Part shown: positions 1-7,188 of the stretch, one piece after another | How positions within the stretch are numbered: position 1 is the stretch's first letter | Layout of the letters: the number at the start of each line of letters is the position of its first letter | NCBI GenBank assembly: GCA_016124235.1 | Contig: WGOC01000016.1 | Location: forward strand, 1-45,678 | Reading direction: 5' to 3' | Source of the DNA: a bacterium | Lineage (GTDB): Bacteria; Verrucomicrobiota; Verrucomicrobiia; Limisphaerales; RI-55 | Length of the DNA: 45,678 nucleotides | The notes under the pieces: generated by a model | Seen by the model: the letters and a program-made list of their open reading frames with translations, nothing else | The model's database searches: none | Told to the model about the DNA's origin: nothing | Program-made: the position numbers and the translations under genes

Positions 1-115
1 CGATGTTTGCGAGATCTGCTTGCGGCAATCCGGTGAAGAGTTGACAGCTGCGCAGCGTGGCCACGACGGCCGCCGTTTTCAGATCGGCAAGGGATGAGGA
101 CATGGCGCCGGCCAT
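1..115 (-). CDS. Crp/Fnr-family transcriptional regulator, N-terminal fragment
   Basis: Only the first 38 codons are in the window; the gene runs off the left edge. The peptide after the second Met reads MSSSLADLKTAAVV, then LRSCQLFTGLPQADLANI. That second part has the pattern L-x2-C-x-LF-x-GL-x3-DL found at the start of the cyclic-nucleotide-binding-like domain of Crp/Fnr regulators. ATG at 115 abuts the TGA of the DUF2249 gene (TGAATG), and a second in-frame ATG is at 103. It is the last visible gene of a nitrite-reductase cluster. A perfect TTGAC-N4-GTCAA dyad stands upstream of that cluster, so a DNR/NNR-like nitric-oxide or redox-responsive role is likely. The sensor residues and HTH lie outside the window, so the subfamily cannot be fixed. 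Confidence 0.75.
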   Translation of the reverse strand, partial: MAGAMSSSLADLKTAAVVATLRSCQLFTGLPQADLANI

Positions 116-358
116 TCAACCAGCCTCGCGCCAAAAGTAAACCAACCAGTCCGATCCGCCACCACGTTCAACCCGGGACGCGAATCCTTCGCTGTTCAGT
201 CGTTCGATGAGCGGTGAGGGCAAAAACGGCGCGATGACGACGATTCCTTCGCCGGCGCGCAGTTGTGTGACGCGCTGCAAAATGAGCGGCAAAACCTCGG
301 CGCCCGTCTCGATCAATTTGCGAACGTCGAACCGGCGGAATTTCAGGGCGGTGGTCAT
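116..358 (-). CDS. DUF2249 domain protein
   Basis: This 80-residue protein fits the DUF2249 family, small TusA-like alpha/beta proteins. Visible elements are an N-terminal strand with FDVRKLIETGAEVLPLIL, a central helix (QRVTQL), the strand GIVVIAPFLPSPLIERL, and a C-terminal SDWLVYFWR strand. DUF2249 genes recur in denitrification and nitric-oxide gene clusters, often beside hemerythrin, NnrS or nitrite reductase; their biochemical role is not established. ATG at 358 lies just downstream of the SCO gene stop, and its stop touches the start of the Crp/Fnr gene, so translation of the three is probably coupled. No cysteine is visible, so a sulfur-carrier role is not supported. Confidence 0.75.
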   Translation of the reverse strand: MTTALKFRRFDVRKLIETGAEVLPLILQRVTQLRAGEGIVVIAPFLPSPLIERLNSEGFASRVERGGGSDWLVYFWREAG

Positions 359-360
359 GA

Positions 361-987
361 TTACTTGGCGTCGGCCTTTTTAAGCAACTCGAGGGCGCTC
401 GAAGTTGGCTGGTTCAGCCCCTTGACCTGGCCGGTGATTTCACCTTCACGATTCAGGACGGTGATCAAATTGGAATGAACAAATTGACCGGGGATATCCT
501 CGCGAAAATTGACGCCCAGGACGGCGGCGAGTTCGCGAATGTCGTCGGGGTTGCCGCGCAGCAGCGTCCAGTTCGCGTTCGCCAGTTCATTCTTCAAACG
601 ATACGCGTGCAGTGCTTCAACCGTGTCTCGTTTGGAATCAAAACTTACCAGCACAAAGCCCACGTCCTTGCGGCGATCGTCCGGCAATGCCGCTTCGATC
701 CGCTTCAAATCGTGGACGAGCAGCGGGCACGCCCACTGACAATTGGCGAAGAACATGACCACGATCTGCGGTTTGCCGCGCAGCACCCGGAGTTGGACTT
801 CCCGGCCGACATCCGACGTCCACTTGCTTTCGAGCTGGTAGATGGATCCATCGGCGAGTGGTTTGCCCGGCTGCAAATCCTTCCGGCAACACGGCGGCAA
901 CCCATCGTCCGGCGGTGCGTCGGCCAATGTCGAAGGAATGACGGTCAAGCTGAGCAAAAGAGCGACGACTGCGGAAAAGGTTTTCAT
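361..987 (-). CDS. SCO1/SenC-type copper chaperone
   Basis: This is a 208-residue thioredoxin-fold copper chaperone. Starting at ATG 987, the protein opens with a signal peptide (KTFSAVVALLLSLTVIPSTLA). The copper-binding motif NCQWACP (Cys83, Cys87) follows, and the third ligand His171 is in QFVHSN. The SCO signature FVLVSFDSKRDT is also present. The frame is open upstream to 1074, but ATG 987 is preferred because it puts the signal peptide at the N-terminus. The start lies 7 bp after the nirV stop. SCO proteins deliver copper to CuA or other cuproenzymes in the periplasm. Next to nirK, delivery to the nitrite reductase copper centres is the simplest inference. An extra CC pair (residues 33-34) precedes the domain. 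Confidence 0.88.
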   Translation of the reverse strand: MKTFSAVVALLLSLTVIPSTLADAPPDDGLPPCCRKDLQPGKPLADGSIYQLESKWTSDVGREVQLRVLRGKPQIVVMFFANCQWACPLLVHDLKRIEAALPDDRRKDVGFVLVSFDSKRDTVEALHAYRLKNELANANWTLLRGNPDDIRELAAVLGVNFREDIPGQFVHSNLITVLNREGEITGQVKGLNQPTSSALELLKKADAK

Positions 988-994
988 GGTTGAT

Positions 995-1849
995 CTAGTT
1001 TTTGTTTTGAGTGCTCGGGTGTTGATTCTGGATGTCGGCGTTGCCGTTTGTGAGTTTCTGGGTCGTCGTTTCACTCAGCGATTTTGCGCAGCGGAATCCC
1101 AGATTATGAACGGTGTACGACGCCTTGAGACTGCTCCGAAAGCCATAGCGAATGAACGCCGGAAAATCGGCCGTGTCCTTGGCGCCGATCGAACCCGCCG
1201 CACAAAAGAACTGACGATCCACACCGCCGCCGCTCCGGGAGTCCCCGGTGAACGTTGCCGAATTGAAATCGCTGGTCCACTCCCAGACCAGGCCATGCAG
1301 GTCGTAGAGACCAAAAATGTTCGGCACGCTGAGGCGGACACGCGGAAGTACCTCGGGTGCCGGGGTGGAGTACCAGCGTTGCAACGCGGCTTGAAACACG
1401 GGGTCGTTGCGACCGTCCAGGCGAGTGGGGCTGGCTGAGGCCGCATATTCCCATTCGTCCACGGTCGGCAGCCGTTTTCCCTGCCACGCCGCATAGGCCT
1501 TGGCGGCAAACCAAGAAACCCACACGACGGGTTGATCCGGTTGGGTGGAACCGAGGTCAAAGTCAGCCGCCCAATGTTGCAGATAGTGTTCGTCGGCAAA
1601 GAGGCGTTTCACCTGCGAACGCCGCCAGCGAGGATTGGCCCGGACAAACTCCAGGAACTGACCATTGGTGACGGGTGATGGGTCCATGCGAAACGAATCC
1701 ACCTGCCTCGTCTCAGGATCGCCGGCCGCGCGAAAGAGCGGTTGATAAGCGCCGGCGGGCACTTGGACCATGTTCGTCGGGCAACTGCCTTCCGTCGCGC
1801 CCCACGAAATGTGGGACGCGATCAGGAGCATGACGAACGTTGCTTTCAT
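995..1849 (-). CDS. nirV: NirV-like formylglycine-generating-enzyme/SUMF1-fold protein
   Basis: This exported 284-residue protein has the sulfatase-modifying-factor (FGE-sulfatase) fold. Motifs are MVQVPAGAYQPLF near the N-terminus, the DPSPVTNGQFLEFV segment, PVVWVSWFAAKAYAAWQGKRLPT, the DEWEYAA motif, LYDLHGLVWEWTSDF, and a C-terminal LGFRCAKS. A signal peptide (MKATFVMLLIASHISWG) precedes them. The name NirV is used for SUMF1-like proteins directly downstream of nirK, which is the arrangement here (31 bp from the nirK stop). Its reaction is unknown. Sulfatase activation is unlikely from context, because no sulfatase is nearby. The C-terminal ~25 residues are polar and low in complexity. 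Confidence 0.83.
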   Translation of the reverse strand: MKATFVMLLIASHISWGATEGSCPTNMVQVPAGAYQPLFRAAGDPETRQVDSFRMDPSPVTNGQFLEFVRANPRWRRSQVKRLFADEHYLQHWAADFDLGSTQPDQPVVWVSWFAAKAYAAWQGKRLPTVDEWEYAASASPTRLDGRNDPVFQAALQRWYSTPAPEVLPRVRLSVPNIFGLYDLHGLVWEWTSDFNSATFTGDSRSGGGVDRQFFCAAGSIGAKDTADFPAFIRYGFRSSLKASYTVHNLGFRCAKSLSETTTQKLTNGNADIQNQHPSTQNKN

Positions 1850-1879
1850 GGCAGTAAGGCCGGCACCGGCCGGGTTGGT

Positions 1880-3418
1880 TCATTCAAAACTGCTTGCGAC
1901 GGCGGTCGGCAGCTGATTGCGGACGCGGCTGACTTCCTCGGCCTTTACCGCCTCGCCGCTGTTGCCAAAGCTGTTGCGGACGTAGGTGAGCACATTGGCT
2001 ATCTCAGAATCAGAGAGATTGGCCAGAGGGACCATGACACCGTTGAATTTCTTACCCTTCACAACCACCTCACCCGTCAGGCCACCGAGCACGATGCGGA
2101 TGGCGCGTTCCTTGTCCGCCATTAAAAAGTCTGACTCAGCCAACGGCGGGATTTGACCCGGTATGCCCATGCCGGTGACTTGGTGGCAGACAAAGCAGGT
2201 CTGCATAAAGACACCCTTGCCGCGCTCGACCTGGATTTCCTTGGTGAGGTTTGCGATTTTCGGATCGGCACTGATGGCGGCCGCGCGCGCGGCTTCGAGT
2301 TTCGCGACCCGGGCAGCGGCATCGGATCCGGCTTCGGCCTGGCGTCCCAGGTAGACGGCGTCAACTTCCTTGCCGGAGTAGACTGCGAGATTTTCCGGAC
2401 CATCGACCTTGAGCATTCCGAGGGCGCCTTTGTTGAACGCCCGAAAGAGCGAGTGATCCACCAGGATGTAGGTTCCGGGGACTTCAACTCCAAACTCAAC
2501 CATCGCCGCCCCACCTGCGGGAATCATCGTGGTCTGCACATTTTCCTGGGCATGGCTCAGCCCGGCTTCCTGATAGACTTTGTCGAAGATCTCGCCGATG
2601 ACGTGGAAGGATGAAGTGAGGTTCGGACCGCCAACGCCGACAAACAGGCGAACCTTGTCACCCACTTTTGCTTTGAGTGCCTTGTCGCCAACGAGCGAAC
2701 CAACCGCTCCATTAAAGAGAACGTAAGTGGGGCGCTCGTCTTCCGCCTTGCGTTCGTCAAACGCCTGCAGCCCTTCCTCGCCGTAGTGACCGACGGTGTA
2801 GAAATCGCCCTGCATCACGTAGTATTCGTGATCGACGGGCGACAGTCCTTCCTTCGGCTCGACGAGGATCATACCATACATGCCGTTTCCAACATGCAGA
2901 CCGACGGGAGCGGTGGCGCAGTGATAGACGAAGACACCCGGCCTCAATGCCCGAAAGGAAAACTGCGACTCGTGGCCCGGTGCGGTAAACGACGAGGTGG
3001 CGCCACCACCCGGACCGGTGACGGCATGCAGGTCGATGTTGTGTGGCATCTTGTTCGCCGGATTGTTTTCCAGATGAAACTCGACGAGATCCCCTTGCCG
3101 CACGCGAATGAAATTGCCCGGCACGTTTCCGCCAAAGGTCCAGAAATTGTATTCCACGCCATCGGCGATGCGCTTGACCAACTCGCGCACTTCGAGATGG
3201 ACAATGACTTTCGTCGCGTGTTTACGCGTGATGGGCGGCGGGACAAAAGGCGGTGCCACGAGGACGGCTTCTTCCTCGCCTTGAATCGGTTCGTCCAGTG
3301 GGTCGACAACGCCCGAAACCGTTGCCGCATGCGATGCGGGTATTGGCAATGCCGCGATGGTGGCGGCGCCGCACATGGCAACCAGCAGCCGGGGGATTTT
3401 CATTCGAGTGGTTTTCAT
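1880..3418 (-). CDS. nirK: Copper-containing nitrite reductase with fused C-terminal cytochrome c (NO-forming)
   Basis: The 512-residue protein reduces nitrite to nitric oxide in the periplasm. After a signal peptide come two cupredoxin domains. Type 1 copper ligands are His126, Cys167, His175 and Met180. Type 2 ligands are His131, His166 and His322. Catalytic Asp129 lies in HNIDLH, and the second catalytic His is probably His272 in [12 protein letters not shown]. The [12 protein letters not shown] and [15 protein letters not shown] segments resemble AniA-type (class II) enzymes. After a helical linker (~350-400) there is a class I cytochrome c with CFVCH (408-412) and a probable Met462 ligand. 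The fused heme domain likely passes electrons directly to type 1 copper. I chose ATG 3418 because the signal peptide starts there, although the frame is open to 3499. A second ATG is at 3403. Confidence 0.95.
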   Translation of the reverse strand: MKTTRMKIPRLLVAMCGAATIAALPIPASHAATVSGVVDPLDEPIQGEEEAVLVAPPFVPPPITRKHATKVIVHLEVRELVKRIADGVEYNFWTFGGNVPGNFIRVRQGDLVEFHLENNPANKMPHNIDLHAVTGPGGGATSSFTAPGHESQFSFRALRPGVFVYHCATAPVGLHVGNGMYGMILVEPKEGLSPVDHEYYVMQGDFYTVGHYGEEGLQAFDERKAEDERPTYVLFNGAVGSLVGDKALKAKVGDKVRLFVGVGGPNLTSSFHVIGEIFDKVYQEAGLSHAQENVQTTMIPAGGAAMVEFGVEVPGTYILVDHSLFRAFNKGALGMLKVDGPENLAVYSGKEVDAVYLGRQAEAGSDAAARVAKLEAARAAAISADPKIANLTKEIQVERGKGVFMQTCFVCHQVTGMGIPGQIPPLAESDFLMADKERAIRIVLGGLTGEVVVKGKKFNGVMVPLANLSDSEIANVLTYVRNSFGNSGEAVKAEEVSRVRNQLPTAVASSFE

Positions 3419-3499
3419 AGTCTTGGTTGTTTGTTTTCTGGCACCGGCCTGGAAACGACCAACCTGGTCCACGCCGATTACCCTTGTAGTGTGTCTCAT

Positions 3500-4693
3500 T
3501 CAGCCAGCGAATCTTTGACCCAGGTCATGATCCTGCCGGTTTTCTTCATCGGCTCGCCGCGCGGTGCGATTCTTGATCTGCATCAAGGTCTTATTTGATT
3601 GTCGCGCTGACATACGCGATACAATCACGGCCGCCGAGGTACTGATCGCAAACGTCAATATCGCCGCAGCATTCCCCGCGGCTGACCAGGCACGGACCTC
3701 CGGCCAACCAAGAAAATCTGCGAGAACGCGCGCTGCCAGCGAAACGGTCAGCAGCACCAGATGCAGATAGAATCTGGGTTTGAAGGTGATGGGAATGTTG
3801 AGAACAGCCGGGAAGATGATGGGTGCGTGGCCGAAGATCATCGCAAACACAAAGCCCAGAAAGTAAGCGTGCAGCACCGCGTCGTAGCTGACACCAAATT
3901 GCAGTGGAGTTGACCAGGCAAGCAGGCAGCCGGTGAGCGCCAACCAACCGTAACCGATCAACAAGCACGCTGCCGAAAAACGCGGCAAACCGGTAAGCAG
4001 AATATTTTTGCGCGCCAAATCAAAGCGGATCAACCAGACCGCCTGAAGAACGAACGCGGCGGCAATCAACCGTTCACCCACGACGATGTTGTCAAACAGC
4101 ATCAACAGTCCGGCCAGTTGCAAAACCAACGTGGCCACCAGCAATGGGCGCGCGTAGCTGGGAAGTCTGATCAATCTGGAAAGCTCCAGGCGTTCGGCGA
4201 GGATGGTCCAACCAAGAAACGTTGCCCACCACCAGATCACCCCGCTGACGGCTTTACCGAAAAAAAGCAGGGCATTCCCAGTCACCCAGGCCAACGCCGC
4301 GATCGCCATCAAACACGTGAAAAACTCATGATGGCGGCAACTCGTGTCAATCGTCACAATCGCAAACCACACACTGCCGGTCAGAAAGAGCAGCAGGACC
4401 ACGTTCGAACCAAGACCCACAATGCACGAAATCGCCCCGAATCCGGTAAACAAAGGAGCCAGCCAGGCCCACCACGCAGTCCGGCCCACGGCACGTTCGA
4501 TCGCGATCACGGTGCCGAGGAATCCGCAAACCATCAGCGCACCGTGATGGGTGATCCACTGGGCGTGGCTGACGGGCAATGGCAGATTGAAGGAAACGCG
4601 TATGAGTCCACCCCACATGCCGGTAACCACCGCCAGTATCGCCGGCAGGAGAAAAGGCAGGCGCCGCAAAGAAGCTCCAATCGTCTTCGTCAT
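3500..4693 (-). CDS. NnrS-like polytopic membrane protein
   Basis: This 397-residue integral membrane protein has about 11-12 hydrophobic segments. Recognisable pieces are the first helix after LRRLPFLLPAILAVVTGMWGG, then HHGALMVCGFLGTVIAIERAVG, and near the C-terminus HAYFLGFVFAMIFGHAPIIFPAVL. The last motif (H-x3-LGF-x-F-x-MIFGHAPII) occurs in proteins related to NnrS, the heme- and copper-containing membrane protein linked to nitric-oxide stress and denitrification. Here it sits between the DUF59 gene (22 bp upstream) and nirK (81 bp downstream), which agrees with such a role. The cytoplasmic tail is basic (NKTLMQIKNRTARRADEENR). Assignment to NnrS proper rather than a sister family is uncertain. 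Confidence 0.7.
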   Translation of the reverse strand: MTKTIGASLRRLPFLLPAILAVVTGMWGGLIRVSFNLPLPVSHAQWITHHGALMVCGFLGTVIAIERAVGRTAWWAWLAPLFTGFGAISCIVGLGSNVVLLLFLTGSVWFAIVTIDTSCRHHEFFTCLMAIAALAWVTGNALLFFGKAVSGVIWWWATFLGWTILAERLELSRLIRLPSYARPLLVATLVLQLAGLLMLFDNIVVGERLIAAAFVLQAVWLIRFDLARKNILLTGLPRFSAACLLIGYGWLALTGCLLAWSTPLQFGVSYDAVLHAYFLGFVFAMIFGHAPIIFPAVLNIPITFKPRFYLHLVLLTVSLAARVLADFLGWPEVRAWSAAGNAAAILTFAISTSAAVIVSRMSARQSNKTLMQIKNRTARRADEENRQDHDLGQRFAG

Positions 4694-4715
4694 CTTGTTG
4701 CCTTTCTCATGTCGT

Positions 4716-5015
4716 TCACGCCCAACCGAAGCGTTCTTTCAATTCGGGACTCATGCGTTCGGGAGACCAAGTGGGATTCCAGGCGAGCAACACTTCGATC
4801 TCCTGGAATTTGGAAAACTGGTCGCGGAGGATTTGCCGGGCCGAATCCACGAGATACTGGCCCATGGGACAGGACGGACTCGTGGTTCCTATCTGGACTG
4901 TGAGATTTTCCCCTTTCAATCGAATCTCATCGACCAGTCCGAGATCGACAATGCTGGCTCCCAGTTCGGGGTCGATCACCGGCCTCAAGGCATCCATGAT
5001 CTGATCTTCGCTCAT
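4716..5015 (-). CDS. DUF59/MIP18-family metal-sulfur cluster assembly protein
   Basis: This protein of 99 residues (from ATG 5015) has the DUF59 (PaaD/SufT/MIP18) fold: DALRPVIDPELGASIVDLGLVDEI near the N-terminus and then TTSPSCPMGQYLVD, with the conserved Cys of the family. Such proteins help insert or mature iron-sulfur or other metal centres. It is the first gene of the nitrite-reductase unit, so help in maturing this pathway is the contextual guess. The frame is open to a GTG at 5036. I prefer ATG 5015 because the upstream Crp/Fnr-type dyad (centre 5057.5) and a TCTAAC -10 candidate (5025-5030) both place the transcript start at about 5016-5018, which would make the message almost leaderless. 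No Shine-Dalgarno sequence is visible. Confidence 0.82.
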   Translation of the reverse strand: MSEDQIMDALRPVIDPELGASIVDLGLVDEIRLKGENLTVQIGTTSPSCPMGQYLVDSARQILRDQFSKFQEIEVLLAWNPTWSPERMSPELKERFGWA

Positions 5016-5024
5016 GCACGCCAC

Positions 5025-5064
5025 GTTAGACGTCACCGGGAAACCGTTCTTTGACGTGGGTCAA
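5025..5064 (-). promoter_or_regulatory. Crp/Fnr (NNR/DNR-type) operator and -10 element of the nir cluster
   Basis: TTGACGTGGGTCAA at 5051-5064 is a perfect TTGAC-N4-GTCAA dyad, the layout bound by FNR, NNR and DNR regulators. Read leftwards, TCTAAC at 5030-5025 matches four of six -10 positions. A class II activator site centred at -41.5 would put +1 at 5016, and the -10 element predicts about 5018, so the two agree. A Crp/Fnr gene closes the same cluster, consistent with autoregulation. The site is seen directly; the regulator assignment is inferred. Confidence 0.75.
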
Positions 5065-5506
5065 TCCGATGCGCGTTTTGTCAACCGACTCCCATTCACA
5101 CTATCCGGCGAATCTCCTTTTCGACGAAGCTTCAACCTTCAAATTGGTTGAGCGTCCAATTCAATGTGTTGAGCTGACAAGCGCGTACGAATATATGCGG
5201 AACACAAGGCCGTTCGATGACGACAGCCGCCTCCAGCATTCGGTCAATGAGCAACTTGCGGTCTACGTTTTCCCTTTTCTTGAGGCATTTACATCTTGGT
5301 GTTGGATGCAGACCGATCCGCGCCTTTCCAAGATTGCATTTTGGCTGTCGGCCTGATCTTCAGTGCATATTTATCAAGCATTCGACCGAAACCGAATTTC
5401 AATTGCTCGGCGATCAGTGGCGCATTTGTATCACTTTGGATTTACCGCCAAACCTGCGATTGGCGGGAAAAAAAACCGAAACTGGAGAATCGAATTTGAA
5501 TGCGGA
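5065..5506. other. Intergenic region without a recognisable gene
   Basis: About 440 bases between the nir operator and the CsoR-type gene. It is more AT-rich than its surroundings. The short open frames in it show no familiar motif and no good start. A small inverted repeat (CCGCCA/TGGCGG, about 5452-5473) is followed by an A-run on the plus strand, so it is not a normal terminator for the leftward gene that ends at 5507. Confidence 0.6.
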
Positions 5507-5788
5507 TTAATCAGCGTAACGCTTCAACACCGACAGTAGTTCCTGCAAGTGCTTGCGCCCCTCCGCCGGTGAGTCCGCATGCTCAATACAGTGCTCCATA
5601 TGGGAGTGGATTAGTATTTCCGCCAGCGACTTGAGCGCTTTGCGAGCCGCTACGATTTGCATGAGGATTTCCGAACAGTCACGATTCTCGGTCAACATTC
5701 GCTCGACGGCATTCAACTGGCCCACAATGCGTCGGACGCGGACCTTTTGTGCTTCCCGCTCGCTGCGCGAATGGCCGTGCGATTTCAT
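5507..5788 (-). CDS. CsoR/RcnR-family (DUF156) metal-sensing repressor
   Basis: This 93-residue all-helical regulator has the family core VRVRRIVGQLNAVERMLTE, then NRDCSEILMQIVAARKALKSLAEILI, then HSHMEHCIEHA. The first Cys and the later H-x3-C (HMEHC) give the Cys-His-Cys pattern known for copper(I) binding in CsoR. A His-rich N-terminus (MKSHGHSR) is closer to nickel/cobalt sensors of the RcnR/DmeR type. The divergent neighbour is an RcnA-like exporter, so a nickel/cobalt or broad divalent sensor is the best guess; the metal cannot be decided from sequence alone. ATG 5788 is used; the open frame extends to 6010 but lies inside the exporter gene. Confidence 0.88.
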   Translation of the reverse strand: MKSHGHSRSEREAQKVRVRRIVGQLNAVERMLTENRDCSEILMQIVAARKALKSLAEILIHSHMEHCIEHADSPAEGRKHLQELLSVLKRYAD

Positions 5789-5834
5789 CCGCGAATGGTA
5801 TGCCGAAAGTGGGATTGGTTCAATCCTTGCCCGC

Positions 5835-5851
5835 ATACGGGTAGGGGGTAT
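5835..5851. promoter_or_regulatory. CsoR/RcnR-type operator
   Basis: ATACGGGTAGGGGGTAT is a G-rich core flanked by inverted ATAC/GTAT arms, the general form of CsoR/RcnR-family operators (TAC, G-tract, GTA). It lies in the 61-bp gap between the divergent repressor and exporter genes and overlaps the first bases of the exporter start codon. A repressor bound here would block exporter transcription. It is unusually close to the start codon, so the exporter message may have little or no leader. Confidence 0.65.
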
Positions 5852-7001
5852 GCTGCTCGCTGTGACTTCATTCAATGAATATCTTACGCAGGGCAATGCC
5901 TGGCTGTTCATTCCAGCCGCCATTGTCCTGGGCGCACTGCACGGCTTGGAACCGGGACACAGCAAGACGATGATGGCCGCGTTCATCGTGGCAATTCGCG
6001 GTACGGTCAAACAGGCGGTGCTGCTGGGGCTGTCGGCGACGATTTCCCATACGGCCGTGATTTGGGTGCTGGCGTTCGTCGGACTGCATTACTCCGGTAA
6101 GTTCGATCCGGAAAGGACGGAACCATATTTCCAAGCCGTCGCCGGTGTGATGGTAGTCGGTATGGCGGCTTGGATGTTTGCACGAACCCGCCGGGAAATT
6201 CATGCGGCTCACCACCATCACCATCATCACGGTCATGGTCACAGTGACGAGGATCAACCGAGAGGCGTGCATGGCGGACCGCTTCTCGAGACCGGGACCA
6301 ATGAACACATGGAAATCAGTGTGTTTGAAACAAATGTTCCACCGCGCTTCCGGCTCTACGCATACGATGGCGCGCAGCAGGCACTACCGTGGCCCGCAGG
6401 TCGATCGGTGACGCTGGAAACGAACAGACCGGACGGCGCCAAACAAGTGTTTGAGTTTAAGCCGCAGGGCGATTTTCTCGAATCCACCAGCGATATTCCC
6501 GAACCACACGAGTTTCAGGTAACTCTCAGTGTAGTCCGCGACGGCGGTTCGCCGGTCACCTACCGCACCCATTTTGAAGAAGACCATCATCACCCGTCGC
6601 GTGACCCGGAGAGTGAAGACTTTGAGGACGCTCACGAGCGGGAGCACGCGGCGGAAATCGAAAAGCGGTTCACAAATCGGAATGTGACGAACGGCCAACT
6701 CATCCTGTTCGGGTTGACCGGCGGCTTGATGCCTTGTCCCGCCGCCTTTGCGGTGTTGTTAATTTGTTTGCAACTCAAGAAGTTCACACTCGGCTTCGCC
6801 CTCGTTGTGGCCTTCAGTCTTGGCCTGGCGATTACGCTGGTCGGCGTGGGAGCGATTGCCGCCATTTCGTTGCGTCATGCGAGCAAGCGATTCAAGGGAT
6901 TTGGGGAGATCGCCCGTCGTGCGCCTTACATCAGTTCCGCGGTGATGGCGGCGATTGGAATCGTCGTAGCCGTTCAGGGGCTTAGGCATTTGATGAATTA
7001 G
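5850..7001 (+). CDS. RcnA-like nickel/cobalt efflux protein with His-rich loop and inserted domain
   Basis: This 383-residue inner-membrane protein belongs to the NicO/RcnA metal efflux group. The N-terminal half holds helices with the signature HGLEPGHSKTMMAAF and the GLSATISHTAVIW helix, then ends in a cytoplasmic or periplasmic loop with seven consecutive His followed by GHGH. The C-terminal half resumes with GLTGGLMPCPAAFAVLLICLQL and two or more helices. Between the halves lies a non-membrane insert of about 150 residues. It is predicted beta-rich (ISVFETNVPPRFRLYAYD) and ends in an acidic/His patch (FEEDHHHPSRDPESEDFEDAHEREH). RcnA of enteric bacteria lacks an insert this large. ATG 5850 follows an AGGGGG tract that is part of the operator. 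Confidence 0.85.
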   Translation: MLLAVTSFNEYLTQGNAWLFIPAAIVLGALHGLEPGHSKTMMAAFIVAIRGTVKQAVLLGLSATISHTAVIWVLAFVGLHYSGKFDPERTEPYFQAVAGVMVVGMAAWMFARTRREIHAAHHHHHHHGHGHSDEDQPRGVHGGPLLETGTNEHMEISVFETNVPPRFRLYAYDGAQQALPWPAGRSVTLETNRPDGAKQVFEFKPQGDFLESTSDIPEPHEFQVTLSVVRDGGSPVTYRTHFEEDHHHPSRDPESEDFEDAHEREHAAEIEKRFTNRNVTNGQLILFGLTGGLMPCPAAFAVLLICLQLKKFTLGFALVVAFSLGLAITLVGVGAIAAISLRHASKRFKGFGEIARRAPYISSAVMAAIGIVVAVQGLRHLMN

Positions 7002-7188
7002 GATTGGTATCCTCGCTTCACCGAATCGTGTGGCGTTGCGTCAAACCGCCGCGCTTGGTTACGCGCCACTCGCGGTGACGGCGAAGCGTCTGCCAATTGT
7101 TTCACCAGGTTGGTATGGAAGAAATGCGCTGCCGATTCTTTGCCACTTTCCGCGTTTGTGCATTCCGGCGAGGCAAACGGTCGGGCTT

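Noticed and set aside
5452..5473. Terminator for the CsoR-type gene
   Set aside because: The CCGCCA/TGGCGG stem has its homopolymer run on the wrong side for leftward transcription.
5553..5849. N-terminal extension of the exporter frame upstream of ATG 5850
   Set aside because: It runs antisense through the repressor gene and has no membrane or domain pattern; ATG 5850 starts the first helix region.
6214..6243. Repeat array or CRISPR-like element at the CACCAT repeats
   Set aside because: These bases encode the His-rich loop of the metal exporter; they are codon repeats, not spaced repeats.
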